Below, one piece after another: positions 1 through 14,965 of a stretch of DNA of 64,000 bases. Under the pieces are notes generated by a model. The model saw nothing but the letters and a program-made list of their open reading frames with translations. It was not told the origin of the DNA and ran no database searches. The translations under genes were made by a program, and so were the position numbers. This DNA comes from Liolophura sinensis. Its lineage: Eukaryota > Mollusca > Polyplacophora > Chitonida > Chitonidae. Numbering within the stretch: position 1 is the stretch's first letter; every line of letters starts with the position of its first letter. The stretch lies in the NCBI RefSeq assembly GCF_032854445.1, contig NC_088305.1:2735001-2799000 (forward strand), given 5' to 3'.

Positions 1-60
1 GTATAAGTGAAATATTCTTGAGTACGGCGTAAAACACCAATCAAATAAATAAATAAATAA
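1..60 (+). mobile_element. SINE family A, 3' tail (cut by window edge)
   Basis: The window opens inside the 3' end of the commonest SINE here. It shows the conserved tail (GTATAAGTGAAATATTCTTG then GAGTACGGCGTAAAACACC) followed by an (AAAT)n run. The same tail ends the full-length copy at 41.62-41.88 kb. Confidence 0.85.
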
Positions 61-2761
<2,701 letters not shown>

Positions 2762-3363
2762 AGAGGGCTAAGTTGATGATTTGAGCATAGGAACAATGAA
2801 TGAAATATACAACAGAATAACAACAGAGCGCCACATTGTTGATTTGAACACATGAACAATGAATGAAATATACAACAGAATAACAACAGAGGGCTACAGT
2901 GTTGATTTGAACACATGAACAATGAATGAAATATACAACAGAATAACAACAGAGGGCTACAGTGTTGATTTGAACACATGAACAATGAATGAAATATACA
3001 ACAGAACAACAACAGAGGGCTACAGTGTTGATTTGAACACATGAACAATGAATGAAATATACAACAGAACAACAACAGAGGGCTACAGTGTTGATTTGAA
3101 CACATGAACAATGAATGAAATATACAACAGAACAACAACAGAGGGCTACAGTGTTGATTTGAACACATGAACAATGAATGAAATATACAACAGAATAACA
3201 ACAGAGGGCTACAGTGTTGATTTGAACACATGAACAATGAATGAAATATACAACAGAACAACAACAGAGGGCTACATTGTTGATTTGAACACATGAACAA
3301 TGAATGAAATATACAACAGAATTACAACAGAGGGCTACATTGTTGATTTAGCATATGAACAAT
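2762..3363. repeat. 63-bp minisatellite (about 9.5 copies)
   Basis: Tandem units contain GAGGGCTACAGTGTTGATTT, GAACACATGAACAATGAATG and AAATATACAACAGAA. The period is exactly 21 codons, so the minus strand stays open for 194 codons and reads as a repetitive Cys-rich, membrane-like peptide (MCSNQHCSPLLLFCCIFHS). The frame is explained by the period and I do not call it a gene. Edge units are more diverged than central ones, as in unequal-exchange arrays. Confidence 0.93.
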
Positions 3364-5448
3364 AGATCAATCATTTTTTAAAAAAAACCCATTATTGTCA
3401 CTAATTCATCATAAGGCTTGATAATGGTATTAGTAACTTGACCGAATACATATTTTAGGGGAAATCAACTTTTATGTACCACCGAGGTCACTTTACAACA
3501 AGAAACTTTTTTGGCCATCAAAAGCTCGGGTCAGTGGGCTCCCTCAATCCTTAATACTGTGAGATTTGTATTAAATGGCTCAAACGCAAATGTTTTTAGC
3601 ACTGTAAACACTTTTAGATCTAAGGTGCACAAAATTCTATACATTATTTCGGGTTTTAAGGTATTGTTGTGTTTCCCAATATGGCGGCGGTAGTTTTGTG
3701 AAACAGACCCCTACTTCTTCAATACTGACCGTATTTTTCCGTTCCGTGGTTTATGACACTTTTTTCTAATCTACTACTCGGAATGCCTCACACTGTGAAT
3801 CTCAATATAACAACACGGTCATGTCAAGGCAAATATCCATGTTGTCTTTTCACTGGAAAAGCCATAAACATAGCGGTATCTGGGGAAGTGCAAATCTTGT
3901 TGTATAACACGATGTTCTCAAAAATCTATAAAAAAGGTTCTATTGTGTCGTGTGACCTGTCCAAAATGTTAAGCAATTATTTTTGACCACATTTACTATA
4001 ACATGTGCATTTGGAGCGATGGAGAAAATTGAGGAGTTGAACATTTGTGAAACTGGACAAAGTCCTGGAGGAAAGAGGTGTTATTTGTGCTCCTGGAACA
4101 TGGTGGGAGAGATGATCGGTAAATTAATGTCAACAGACTGCCTAACATTTTTCATAAGTCACGTTATTCAGTAGGACTGTTTTAACGACAAAAGAGTTCG
4201 AACTCGAAACTTCCCTTTTGGTACATAGTTTTACAAAATGTGGTATTTCCTTTGAAAGATTTAAAAAATATACATTGTGACTGGTTGCAGTATTAGTTAT
4301 TGTTTATATACGGTCTATGGAGGACAGCGTCCATGGAGGACAGCGGTACTCCCCAGCTGCCATGTTTATATCTGGTGCATATTGCCATTACGAAGATGTG
4401 GGATCTAGGCCCATATTTACCAAAAGTGTTAAGTCTTAAGTGAAATATTCTAATCCGGATACAATTAAAATTAAAAATTCATTCCTGGTCTGAGTTTGAC
4501 TTTCAAAGCATTTGCAATTTATGACTTAAGTTTCAAGTTGTTTGATAAATAAGAGTCTTGGGATCTTTTCAATAAATATGGACCCTGATCTCCTATACTG
4601 TATTAGTTCTGAAACTAGCATGTATGTGGATCTACCAAAATGGGATTTCGTAGATATGCTTTGGTACTATTAATGGTACTATTAATGATGTACCTCATCT
4701 AAAACTTAAAGCAGGGACAACTGTAGATCAACGGTTGGCTCAGTGCATTATATTGCTAGTGTAAAATTTGTGTCCAACACTAAACCTGTGCAACCCCCCT
4801 GTTCTTTAATATTGTCAATATAGATCTGAACAGTCGCACAGCATTGTTTGGAAGTGACGGAACTGTCGATCAGAATGTCGCACAAGAGCTCGCGAAATAA
4901 CGAACTGTGTACCGTGGTGTCAGAGAGAAGAGGTTAAGGCACATGTAATTACTGAGAGTATGTGCCGAAGATCAAGGTGAAGATCTTTATGATACCTTAA
5001 AGGTGAAGAAAACATGAACATTACATCATGTTCATATGAAAGTTTGGAAAGTTAGTTGCAAATGTGGCCTTGTATTTTTTTTTCATTTTTCTTTAATGAG
5101 AAAATGCTATTCGAAAATATTTTTTGTGTGGAGGGTATTTGGGACTATTTTTTGGCAAATATTGTCTTTGCATCGTAATATTCTAAATGGAGTTACACAT
5201 GTTTAATGAATATATTTGTGCTAGAATTAGGTCTTTTCAGCTAACAGATGTGTTCAACCTGAGTTTTAATCACATTTATATTTTTCAGTATGCCACATTC
5301 GGGAAAAACTTTTCATGATCTTCCGTTTGATTTTCATCTCCTTTACATGTTACAACTGTGACAGTTGAATATTTATTATATGTGTTATGTGTATTTATTT
5401 ATATGTATATTTATATGTTTATAGTCGGCTATAAACCAGCCTGCATAT
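3364..5448. other. intergenic with one MITE-like element; no gene
   Basis: Short frames at 3.5-4.2 kb have no recognisable domain and no coding bias. A MITE-like element lies at 4.40-4.59 kb and is listed separately. 'GTCCATGGAGGACAGCG' is directly duplicated at about 4.31-4.35 kb. Confidence 0.5.
4401..4590. mobile_element. MITE-like element with terminal inverted repeats
   Basis: The left end reads AGGCCCATATTTACCAAAAG. The reverse complement of the right end reads AGGGTCCATATTTATTGAAA. A second internal inverted pair (AAGTCTTAAGT / ACTTAAGTTTCAAG) gives an overall foldback. There is no coding capacity. A related left end (CCCATATTTATCAAA) occurs near 53.81 kb. Confidence 0.5.
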
Positions 5449-5995
5449 CAGAAGGCTTCACGCAGCCTTACACCACGGGTCGACTCAAGGGCTTCAGAGG
5501 GCTTCATGCTGCCTTACACCACGGGTCGACTCAAGGGCTTCAGGAGGCTTCACGCAGCCTTACACCACGGGTCGACCCAAGGGCTTCAGAGGGCTTCATG
5601 CTGCCTTACACCACGGGTCGACTCAAGGGCTTCAGAGGGCTTCATGCTGCCTTACACCGCGGGTCGACTCAAGGGCTTCAGAGGGCTTCATGCTGCCTTA
5701 CACCGCGGGTCGACTCAAGGGCTTCAGAGGGCTTCATGCTGCCTTACACCACGGATCGACCCAAGGGCTTCAGAAGGCTTCATGCTGCCTTACACCACGG
5801 GTCGACCCAAGGGCTTCAGAAAGTTTCACGCAGCCTTACACCACGGGTCGACCCAAGGGCTTCAGAAAGTTTCACGCAGCCTTACACCACGGGTCGACCC
5901 AAGGGCTTCAGAAGGTTTCACGCAGCTTTACACCACGGGTCGACCCAAGGGATTCAGAAGGTTTCATGCAGCCTTAAACCACAGGGCGACCCAAG
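5449..5995. repeat. 47-bp minisatellite (about 11.5 copies)
   Basis: Units contain GGCTTCATGCTGCCTTACAC and CACGGGTCGACTCAAGGGCT. Each has a SalI site, GTCGAC. 47 is not a multiple of 3, yet units lack stops in several frames, so long repetitive frames (up to 238 codons) cross the array. The variants are ordered: CTCAAG units come first, CCCAAG units later, and AGAAAGTTTCACGC units last. This is consistent with local homogenisation. Confidence 0.95.
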
Positions 5996-6716
5996 GGCTG
6001 CATGTGTTTGTACAGTTGATCCAATGGAGATAATCCTTCACGTGGTCTACAAAGACAGGTTACCAGAGCGATGATTGGCTAATCTTAGGCTTGACCTAGT
6101 CGTGACCGAGCATATTTGCCAGTGGGCAGAGTTAGACAGGCCACCTTGACAGTGACATCAAGAGAAGCAGACCATCGCTTCGTTTACTACTGGTACTGAC
6201 AGTCTGTAGTATTCGCGTTGGAATACAGTGAATTTGTGTGCACCGGACGTCGATTACGTGGACTGTACACTACAGGCTGTTCACTTTGAGATTTGTGCGT
6301 GTACCAGGATTCTCTAGGATTCTAGAGGACTTCCACCATCCCACCGCTGCCACCATATATGATCCATTATTCGAAGGACTTTCGCGCACGGACATACGAT
6401 CTTGTATCCGGACTTCGCCTGTTGTCGCGCAAGAACCTAGAATCCCGTACAAGGACTTCGCCTGTGGTTCCGGATTACTCCAGATTGTGGAAATTAGATT
6501 AGTATTAAAGTATTGTCATTAATGTAGACACGCGTCATATTTACCTGTTCTCACTGTTGCTGACTCGTAGCACAACCATTTTGTCATGTTAATGCCGTTG
6601 CCTCCAAATCTTGTTCCTCAATGGTAGCCACGCTCTTGTCACTTAGGTCTATTCTACTACCGCTCTTGCAGTACTAAGTCACTTTAATAAATAGGATCAA
6701 TTCATATGTTTAAGAA
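5996..6716. other. intergenic; GC-richer stretch of unknown nature
   Basis: About 6.08-6.58 kb is richer in GC than its surroundings. It has an open frame of 94 codons (6238-6522) with no domain I recognise, followed by ATTAAA. It could be an exon or UTR, or part of a retroelement terminal repeat. No second copy is visible in the window, so I make no call. Confidence 0.35.
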
Positions 6717-6882
6717 TCCTCTCCAGCCGTAAGTGGGAAGGTCTGTCAGCAACTTGCGGATGGTCGTGGGTTTCCCCCGGGCTGGGCCCGGTTTCCACCC
6801 ACCATAATGCTGGCCGCCGTCGTATAAGTGAAATATTCTTGAGTACGGCGTAAAACAACAATCAAATAAATAAAAAAATATG
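6717..6882 (+). mobile_element. SINE family A, 5'-truncated copy
   Basis: Contains the family body (GCCGTAAGTGGGAAGGTCTG, TGCGGATGGTCGTGGGTTTC, CCACCATAATGCTGGCCGCC) and ends in the conserved tail plus A-rich run. The tRNA-related head is missing. Confidence 0.9.
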
Positions 6883-8261
6883 TTTAAGAATGAAATAACC
6901 ACCCAATAATGATTCAAAATCATTTGCATTTACGTCTATGTGTGAACAAATCTGCAAAGTAAAGCTTGGACTTTCCGTATGGTGTTTTCTATGTCCATCA
7001 GCCCAATTCTTATCAGAAGATTCGAAACGGAATCTGTAGCCTAATTTGTTTAACCTTGTCTGTATGTTCCGCAACAGCTGGTGTCCTTGGTGGCACGCGC
7101 GGGTCCCCAGATGAAAGGTCTTTTGTCTGTGACGGTTTTTCTAGGAATCAATGTCCGCTAATGAGTTATTTCCACCCGGACGTTAACTGGTTACTTATCA
7201 CACGGGCCGTCCCAAGAGTTTGTGTTCTGAGACGACCAAATTTGGGAGAGGCTAATGAGTTATTACTGTGTGTCCCACAAGATTCACTTGTGTAACCGGT
7301 TTTGTACTAGAAAGCAGTCCTTAAACTGAACACCACCAATAGCATGCGACTAGACGGTGATTGGGATTTGATTGTTTTCGTGCTGGTTTTGCATCTGGAA
7401 CTTGTTTCTGATGTTCTCATGTACCGTCTAAGCACTGTCGTCTAAATTTAAAGGGACACAGAATCGACACTGATTGTCTGACAGTGGACATAGGGTTTCC
7501 TTGGTTAAATCTTGCAATCTTGGTCAAGCTTGAATAAATGTACAATACCTAAAATTCATCCTATGCTGGGAATAGCCTGGACTTGCCTATCTGTCGCACC
7601 AACCAATCAGAATCGATTCTGTATCCCATTTAACCCAAGAGTTTTTAAATGAAATTTCCTCTTAAAGTACATTGTATTAAGCATTAATCATGTCAACCTC
7701 CAGTGAAAGTATTTTGGTAGCTTTTTAATCCTGCTGTCTGGAACCCTACATTCGGCATAAGTTAGGTCCCCTTTGGCGCATGGGAGGCTGATGTAAACAC
7801 ACAGGGTTTCGTATGAAGCTTGTACCCACATTCCTTTTTCCCATGCACTGCTCCCCTTAAGTAATCTACGGAATAAACCACCTGTGTCAATATTGCGTTG
7901 GGTAAGTACCCTTCTATAAGAATTCTTGCAGGGGATTTCACAGAATAGCAAATATATTGAACGAAATCCGCGTGTTCACAACAGGTGCCAATGGGCATGC
8001 AGCTGTTACTGAAGTTTATCATTAGGCATGTCTGGTTGTTGTTATTTGGCCTGTATTGAAAATGTGGCTAATTTTCGATGTCAGACTTTTTAGGGGTAGA
8101 CAGAATTGATTAACTTCTCAATCAGTTGATACTTTTTTTAATTCCTATAACATTGTGTGCATTATGAAACAATATCGCGACTATGAATTGACGTCAGTTG
8201 CTTTCACTAAGAACGGAATGAAAAGTAACGTTTTTGCAAGAGAAGGGGTAGTGCAACAAAG
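6883..8261. other. intergenic; no gene recognised
   Basis: Several 60-110 codon frames on both strands overlap one another and show no domain. I see nothing else. Confidence 0.5.
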
Positions 8262-8612
8262 GGCGTTTAGGATCCATCCATTGTCACGAGAACGGAAGGT
8301 GGGACATAGGGCGTATGGGATCCTTTCGGTGTCACGAGAAGGGGTGGTATGGTATATGGCCCGTGGGATCCATATATTGTCACAAGAAGGGGTGATCGGA
8401 CAAATGACTGGTGTGATCCACCCCTTGTCATGAGAATGGGTTGAGGGACAAAAGGTGTGTGGGATCCATCCATTGTCACAAGAAGGGGTGATTAGACAAA
8501 GGACTGGTGTGATCCATCTATTGTCACGAGAAGGGTGTCATTACGGCGTGTAGGATCCACCCATTGTCACGAGAAGGGGCGGTGGTACATTGGGCGTTTG
8601 GAATCCATCTGT
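8262..8612. repeat. degenerate ~48-bp minisatellite (about 8 copies)
   Basis: Units begin around GGATCCATCCATTGTCACGA, continue GAAGGGGTGGT and end in a variable CAAAGGGCGTGTG-like stretch. Divergence between units is high, so the array is old. Confidence 0.85.
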
Positions 8613-9722
8613 TTAGCTTCTCTTAAAAGTGTAAATGGAAATTTTTATTCCAAGAGCTGTTATATTTCCTGCATTACGGATCCTTAATTATGCTAAACTC
8701 AAAGTTGAAGATAGACAAATGTCACCTATTCCATCCGTCGGGGGGGGGGAGGTTGGGGGGGATTTGGGCAGTCATGATTTTGTTGAAATACGACCATTGG
8801 GACAAACACTGTTGTCCAAATCACCGCCCGTCGGCCATTCTGGTCACATGATAGATACTTCAATTGCACCACATATTTGTTTTGTCAAAAACGACGGAAT
8901 ATTTGGCATGCTTTTTATTTATCGTACTTACAGTGTATGTAGCACCTAATGCCGATTCTGGCCATAAATAAGTCCTCACAATGGACCATATATATACATA
9001 TGGTTCTTATGGTGGTCAACCATATGACCACCACAAGGTTGAAACTATAAATCAAGCAAAGAAGTAAAACAAAGTACGGGTATATATCTCGCACCTGTCT
9101 TGACATTTTTTTTTATTTAGGAGCAAACAAGCCCCGTTAGTGACAAGTACCATAAATATATGCAATCTGCATTTAAATGAAACAGGTCGTTCAGGTAATT
9201 CACTTCAGTGACAGTTTTGTCCCAGTGGATGCCCAGACTTCTAATGTAGCCATTTGTTCGTGTTTTTATAGAGATCGCAGACATTTTCTTTTAAAGACAA
9301 CGAAATCGATATTCTGCGATCCCCTTCAAACTGGAACTAATCCTAGCGTGATTCCCCTCTTACTTACAGCCGTCACTTGTTTCAAACACAGCGTTCAGCT
9401 GAAAGACAGCTTTCTTTACAGAGTGATACTTGAGTTGATAGCTCATCCGTCTCGTGTTTACACCAGACAGCTCAGTGTCTTTACGGGCTGAACAATAACA
9501 CATGAGGACAGCTCGTCTTTAGCTTAGCGGACACAATAATAACCGGCTTTATGAGGGATTACCATGGGTACCTGTAGGCCCTATATCCATGAAGATGTAC
9601 AGCAAGCCCGGCACAGATACCTGTATATATAGCTACATCTACATCTGCATCAACGTAATGAACTCAAAGAGCGGTCCAATATATATGTGTTAAATTTAAA
9701 GCAATACAAAGAACTGAAACAA
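8613..9722. other. intergenic; no gene recognised
   Basis: Contains a G-run at 8741-8762 and a short foldback around 8986-9035 (CCATATATATACATATGG with nearby TGGTGGTCAACCATATGACC). No coding evidence. Confidence 0.5.
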
Positions 9723-10626
9723 GGAGAGCTTCAGTGTAGATGCGTGTATGCAAGTACGTGTACAGTAAGATAAAGATGTGAAGGAGAGCCTCGGTTGGGA
9801 TACGTGTATCCTTGTACATGTACAGCAAGATAAAGATATAAAGAAAGAGCCTCAGTGTGGATGCGTGTATGCAAGTACATGTACAGCAAGATAAAGATGT
9901 AAACAAGGAGAGCCTCAGTGTGGATATGCGTATCCTTGTACATGTACAGCAAGATAAAGATGTAAACAAGGAGAGCCTCAGTGTGGATATGCGTATCCTT
10001 GTACATGTACAGCAAGATAAAGATGTAAACAAGGAGAGCCTCAGTGTGGATATGCGTATCCTTGTAAAGGTACAGCAAGATAAAGATGTAAACAAGGAGA
10101 GCCTCAGTGTGGATACGCGTATCCTTGTAAATGTACAGCAAGATAAAGATGTAAACAAGGAGAGCCTCAGTGTGGATACGCGTATCCTTGTACATGTACA
10201 GCAAGATAAAGATGTAAACAAGGAGAGCCTCAGTGTGGATACACGTATCCTTGTAAATGTACAGCAAGATAAAGATGTAAACATGGAGAGCCTCAGTGTG
10301 GATACACGTATCCTTGTAAAGGTACAGCAAGATAAAGATGTAAACAAGGAGAGCCTCAGTGTGGATACGCGTATCCTTGTACATGTACAGCAAGATAAAG
10401 ATGTAAACAAGGAGAGCCTCAGTGTGGATATGCGTATCCTTGTAAAGGTACAGCAAGATAAAGATGTAAACATGGAGAGCCTCAGTGTGGATACACGTAT
10501 CCTTGTACATGTACAGCAAGATAAAGATGTAAACATGGAGAGCCTCAGTGTGGATACACGTATCCTTGTACATGTACAGCAAGATAAAGATGTAAACAAG
10601 GAGAGCCTCAGTGTGGATACAACTGA
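9723..10626. repeat. 63-bp minisatellite with two palindromes per unit (about 14 copies)
   Basis: Units read GATGTAAACAAGGAGAGCCT, CAGTGTGGATACGCGTATCC, TTGTACATGTACAGCAAGAT, AAA. Each unit carries a 14-bp palindrome (GGATACGCGTATCC, for example at 10111-10124) and a 12-bp one (TGTACATGTACA). The period is 21 codons, so three different frames on the two strands stay open for 272-344 codons. The translations are repeat-driven and I do not treat them as genes. First units are the most diverged. Confidence 0.95.
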
Positions 10627-11491
10627 AAAGGTACACCTCAACATGGACGCATTTATCCCTGTACATCCACAGTAGCATAAACAACTGAAAAGATTCACCT
10701 CAACATAGACGCATTTATCCCTGTGCAGTCACAGTAACATAAACAACTGAAAAGATTCACCTCAACATAGATGCATTTATCCCTGTGCAGTCACAGTAAC
10801 ATAAACAACTGAAAAGGTAGACCTCAACATGGACGTATTTATCCCTGTACATCCACAGTAACATAAACAACTGAAAAGGTACACCTCAACATGGACGTAT
10901 TTATCCCTGTACATCCACAGTAACATAAACAACTGAAAAGGTACATCTCAACATGGACGCAATATCCCTGTACATCCACAGTAACATAAACAACTGAAAA
11001 GGTACACCTCAACATGGACGTATTTATCCCTGTACATCCAGAGTAACATAAACAACTGAAAAGGTACATCTCAACATGGACGCATTTATCCCTGTACATT
11101 CACAGTAACATAAACAACTGAAAAGGTTCACCTCAACATGGACGCATTTATCCCTGTACATCCACAGTAACATAAACAACTGAAAAGGTACATCTCAACA
11201 TGGACGCATTTATCCCTGTACATCCACAGTAACATAAACAACTGAAAAGGTTCACCTCAACATGGACGCATTTATCCCTGTGCATCCACAGTAACATAAA
11301 CAACTGAAAAGGTTTACCTCAACATAGACGCATTTATCCCTGTACAGTCACAGTAACATAAACAACTGAAAAGATTCACCTCAACATTAACGCATTTATC
11401 CCTGTACAGTCACAGTAACATAAACAACTGAAAAGGTACACCTCAACACAGACGCATTTATCCCTGTACATCCACAGTAACATAAACAACT
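10627..11491. repeat. 62-bp minisatellite abutting the previous array (about 14 copies)
   Basis: Units contain CACCTCAACATGGACGCATT, TATCCCTGTACATCCACAGT and AACATAAACAACTGAAAAGG. The junction with the 63-bp array is inside one unit (…GTGGATACAACTGAAAAGG), with no spacer. Both units share CTGTACAT/CTTGTACAT at comparable places, so the second may have grown from a fusion of part of the first with flanking DNA. Confidence 0.94.
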
Positions 11492-12304
11492 GGAAAAATG
11501 GTACCTTCACCACAAAGGCGAAAGTATTATCTTTGTATTCGACAAGTACTCATTGGTGGATGAACATTTATGGTATGAGTTTTCTGTACCCATTAAAGGG
11601 TACATGGGACTGTTGGGTTTTACATCTTACGACACTGTGGCAGTGTTTGACTGTTTTGTCAATTTCTCTGGGCGCAATGGCATAAAATTGAGTTTTCTGA
11701 TGGCAATTTGCAAAGATAAGGGCTTTTTCATAGAAATGTAAAGGCGTTTATAATAAGATTGCAATTGCTAGAGCTTAAAAGAACATCGCTCAAAATTTAA
11801 AGGACTTCTAACTCGTCCCGAGGGCAGGGAGAACACGTTATCGTGTCTTCAAAGGCACTTTCAAGCTCTTTTGCTTTATGCTCTGATAAAAATCTGCTAT
11901 AGGGTCTTCTCAGTGCCAGGCACACACCGTCTGGGTGCTTGTACGGGAACAATCGAGGACACTCTATCTCACACAACTCTCCTTTATGCCGTAGTCATAC
12001 GGAGATCGATACTTAGCCAGACGGACATAGAATTGAGAAGCGATTGGCCGAAAATAGCTTGATGATATTATGGGCTCAACTTCAAGTTGGCCGTATTTTC
12101 TGAGAGAAAAAAAGATAAAAAAAATACTTCAGCTTCAGATACACAGCTAAAATGCCTGTCTAAAATTACCATCGCTTCTTTCAAAGAACTTCCCTGAGTA
12201 GAATAAAATGCATTTAAAAATGTTGAATTCTAAGATAGACTTCATGAGCCCGATTTACAAAATTTGGCGTCGATTGCGCTACAGCAGTTATTTCTACCTT
12301 TATC
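11492..12304. other. intergenic; no gene recognised
   Basis: A 62-codon frame (11553-11741) and a 63-codon frame (11871-12062) have no recognisable domain. Confidence 0.5.
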
Positions 12305-12643
12305 TCTAGAGTTCCTTTGTATGTAAGTTTGTATGTATGTATGTTTTAGATTTTATGTCGTAATTTTTAATCATATGACGGCGAGGAGTCCTTAGGAGTA
12401 TGTATATATTCTGTGTCGTCTTGTAGCAGGGCGAGTCCATGCCGCCAAAGTGCTGCCACCACTGAAGTATCATATGAAAAACACCATACATGATACCACA
12501 CCCTGTCGCATTATACTGACACCAGGTCAACTAGTCGTGTTTCCTTAATTTAACCTCGCAGTGCTGAGCGCCAAGACCTTGGTTTGATCTCAGGTGTCCA
12601 TACCTCACGGCATACCGCCTGACCATTAGGCCACAGCGGCGGG
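12305..12643 (-). mobile_element. SINE family D, near full length
   Basis: Read on the minus strand, it starts with a tRNA-like head (box A-like TGGCCTAATGGTCAGGC, box B-like GAGATCAAACC). The family body follows, which on the plus strand shows CATATGACGGCGAGGAGTCC, GCAGGGCGAGTCCATGCCGC and CAAAGTGCTGCC. It ends in a CATA-rich tail. Other copies are at 31.0, 55.5, 56.0, 57.4 and 57.8 kb. Confidence 0.8.
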
Positions 12644-13861
12644 GAATCCCTGGCGAAGTGCATAATATATTGTGAGCCATTTCTCCATTAAACACGTGGC
12701 TAAAACAACTCCCCCCCCCAACCCCCAAACCAACAAACAAACAAATTTCATTGTTGTTTAGTACCATACACAAGAACTGTTCACTCATACGATTGCACTC
12801 AGTTTTACAGGTGGAGAAAACCCGAATGCCAGAAGTCAACCACCAAACTTTGGTAAAGTATTGACGAATATTACATGTGCACTCCAGGCTGTGCAAACGG
12901 ACCTTTGAGCACCGCCCACTGGTTAATTCGCTATGCCCCAACAACGCAGTGAGAGCGACCTAACCTATACAAATTCTCTGTCCAACGACGAGTTAGAATA
13001 AACCAATATGATCCTTATACATTCAAGCTTAGGAATCCGGATAGTTTTACGTGGTGTATCTTATAACGATGTCTTCATTTAGTCTGTCTTTTGTCTTTCA
13101 ATAACAAAGTAGCCGGAAAGATTTCTGTATTAAAGACCTGGCAATACTTCACCTAAAACTGGAATCACGACCCTATTAACACTTCCGTTTCTCGGGAGGA
13201 GGAATGTAATTCTGTGGGTGTAAAGGGTTTTAGGGTGTAAAGTCTTTTTTCGCTGCCAGCCTGCCAGGTTTGGTGTATGCATGCCTGGTATCAAAATGAT
13301 GGAAATTGTCGAACCTTTGGGCAGGTATGAGTTTTAATGATGAAAGTTTGAAATTCTGGGCGAGAGAATACAACGAGTCAGGTGGTGACGAGGCTGTGGG
13401 TGACGTGACCTTGGTGTTGCTAGGCACCCCTCCCAGTTGCCGGCATAGAAAGGACCAGATTTTGACGGTCAACCTGTCAAGAATTTTAGGGCTTCCTTCT
13501 CACAGGCTGGTTCAGGTATACACCAAAGCTTATTGGCCCCAGAATGTTTGGGACTGCGCTAAATGTTAACATTGTCGATTGTGGAAAATTAATGGGGGTT
13601 GGAGACCAACTCGGATCGCAACACTTGGCCTATCCCAGCTATATCAGCTACCGACGCTCAAAGATGACAGCCCATTATCACTTGTGCTGGACTAAATTTC
13701 TTGTTAATTCATTGACAGAAAACAACTGGCCAATGACTTTCCTGCTGTGGAGTGCATGGAGAGACGAAAGTGACTTAGTGCGAAGGCAGACGACTCCAAT
13801 CCTCTCTCACACAAGATGTGGGTTCAATCCGTGGGAAAAGTACTTCTGATTCATCCGCTTT
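12644..13861. other. intergenic; no gene recognised
   Basis: Contains a C-run (about 12712-12720) and short frames without domains. Confidence 0.5.
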
Positions 13862-14690
13862 CTTTATAGGTGCCTTAGTTTTTGGTGTTCCTCCCTTGTT
13901 TTTGTGTGTGCATTAGTCCTTAGTGTTCCTCCGTTCTTTTTGTAGGCGCATTAATTCTTTGTGTTCCTCTCTTCTTTTTGTAGGCGCATTAGTCCTTGGT
14001 ACCCCTCCGCTTTAGTAGGTGTATTAGTCCTTGGTGTTCCGCCGTTGTTTTTGTAGGTGCATTAATCCTTTGTGTTCCTCTCTTCCTTTTGTAGGCGCAT
14101 TAGTCCTTGGCATTAGTCCTTGGTGTTCCTCCGTTCTTTTTTAGGTGTATTAGCCCTTAGTGTTTCCCTGTTGTTTTTGTATTTGTATTAGTCCTCGGTG
14201 TTCCTCGGTTCTTTTTGTGGGTGCATTAGTCCTTGGTGTTCTTCCGTTCTTTCTGTAGGTGTATTGGTCCTTGGTGTTCCTCCGTTCTTTTTTAGGTGTA
14301 TTAGCCCTTAGTGTTTCCCTGTTGTTTTTGTATTTGTATTAGTACTTGGTGTTCCTCGGTTCTTTTTGTGGGTGCATTAGTCCTTGGTGTTCTTCCGTTC
14401 TTTCTGTAGGTGTATTAGTCCTTGGTGTTCTTCCGTTCTTTCTGTAGGTGTATTAGTCCTTAGTGTTCTTCCGTTATTTCTGTAGGTGTATTAGTCCTTG
14501 GTGTTCTTCCGTTCTTTCTGTAGGTGTATTAGTCCTTGGTGTTCTTCCGTTCTTTCTGTAGGTGTATTAGTCCTTAGTGTATCTCTGTTGTTTTTTAAGG
14601 TGTATGAGGCCTTGGTGTTCTTCCGTTTTTGTATGTGTATTAGGCCTTGGCGTTCCTCCGTTCTTTTAGTAGGTACGTTAGGCCTTTGTG
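13862..14690. repeat. 38-bp minisatellite with higher-order duplication (about 21 copies)
   Basis: Units read GTAGGTGTATTAGTCCTTGG, TGTTCTTCCGTTCTTTCT. A multi-unit block recognisable by GTTTCCCTGTTGTTTTTGTA occurs at about 14.16 and again at about 14.32 kb. The array has therefore duplicated in blocks as well as by single units. Confidence 0.93.
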
Positions 14691-14965
14691 ACAAAAAGCC
14701 GTCGACGGTATTTGAGGCACCAAGTTGATTAAAGGCACCGCTGATTAAAGACGACTTCTTTTTCATCATGCAATTGTGACGCCAGAAGAGGAAAAAGACC
14801 GCAGTAACCTGACAAAGGCCGGTGGTTTAACCGTTTTTCTCCACCCATAAACTTGTATAATTAAAAAAAACTGTTAAGCATAGCAACATACATCAATTCA
14901 GTAAATAAATACGGCGTTTATAATTTGTTTCAAGTTCATGTCTTGTTTGATTAATGGATTTCTTT

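Noticed and set aside
5358-6074. 238-codon repetitive frame
   Set aside because: Explained by the 47-bp array, and overlapping alternative frames are equally open.
6090-6580. Solo LTR
   Set aside because: An AT-TAAA signal and CA-like end are seen, but no TG start, target duplication or second copy in the window.
9664-10698. Three overlapping frames of 272-344 codons on both strands
   Set aside because: All are products of the 63-bp period (21 codons) of the minisatellite. No unique flanking exon, start context or domain.
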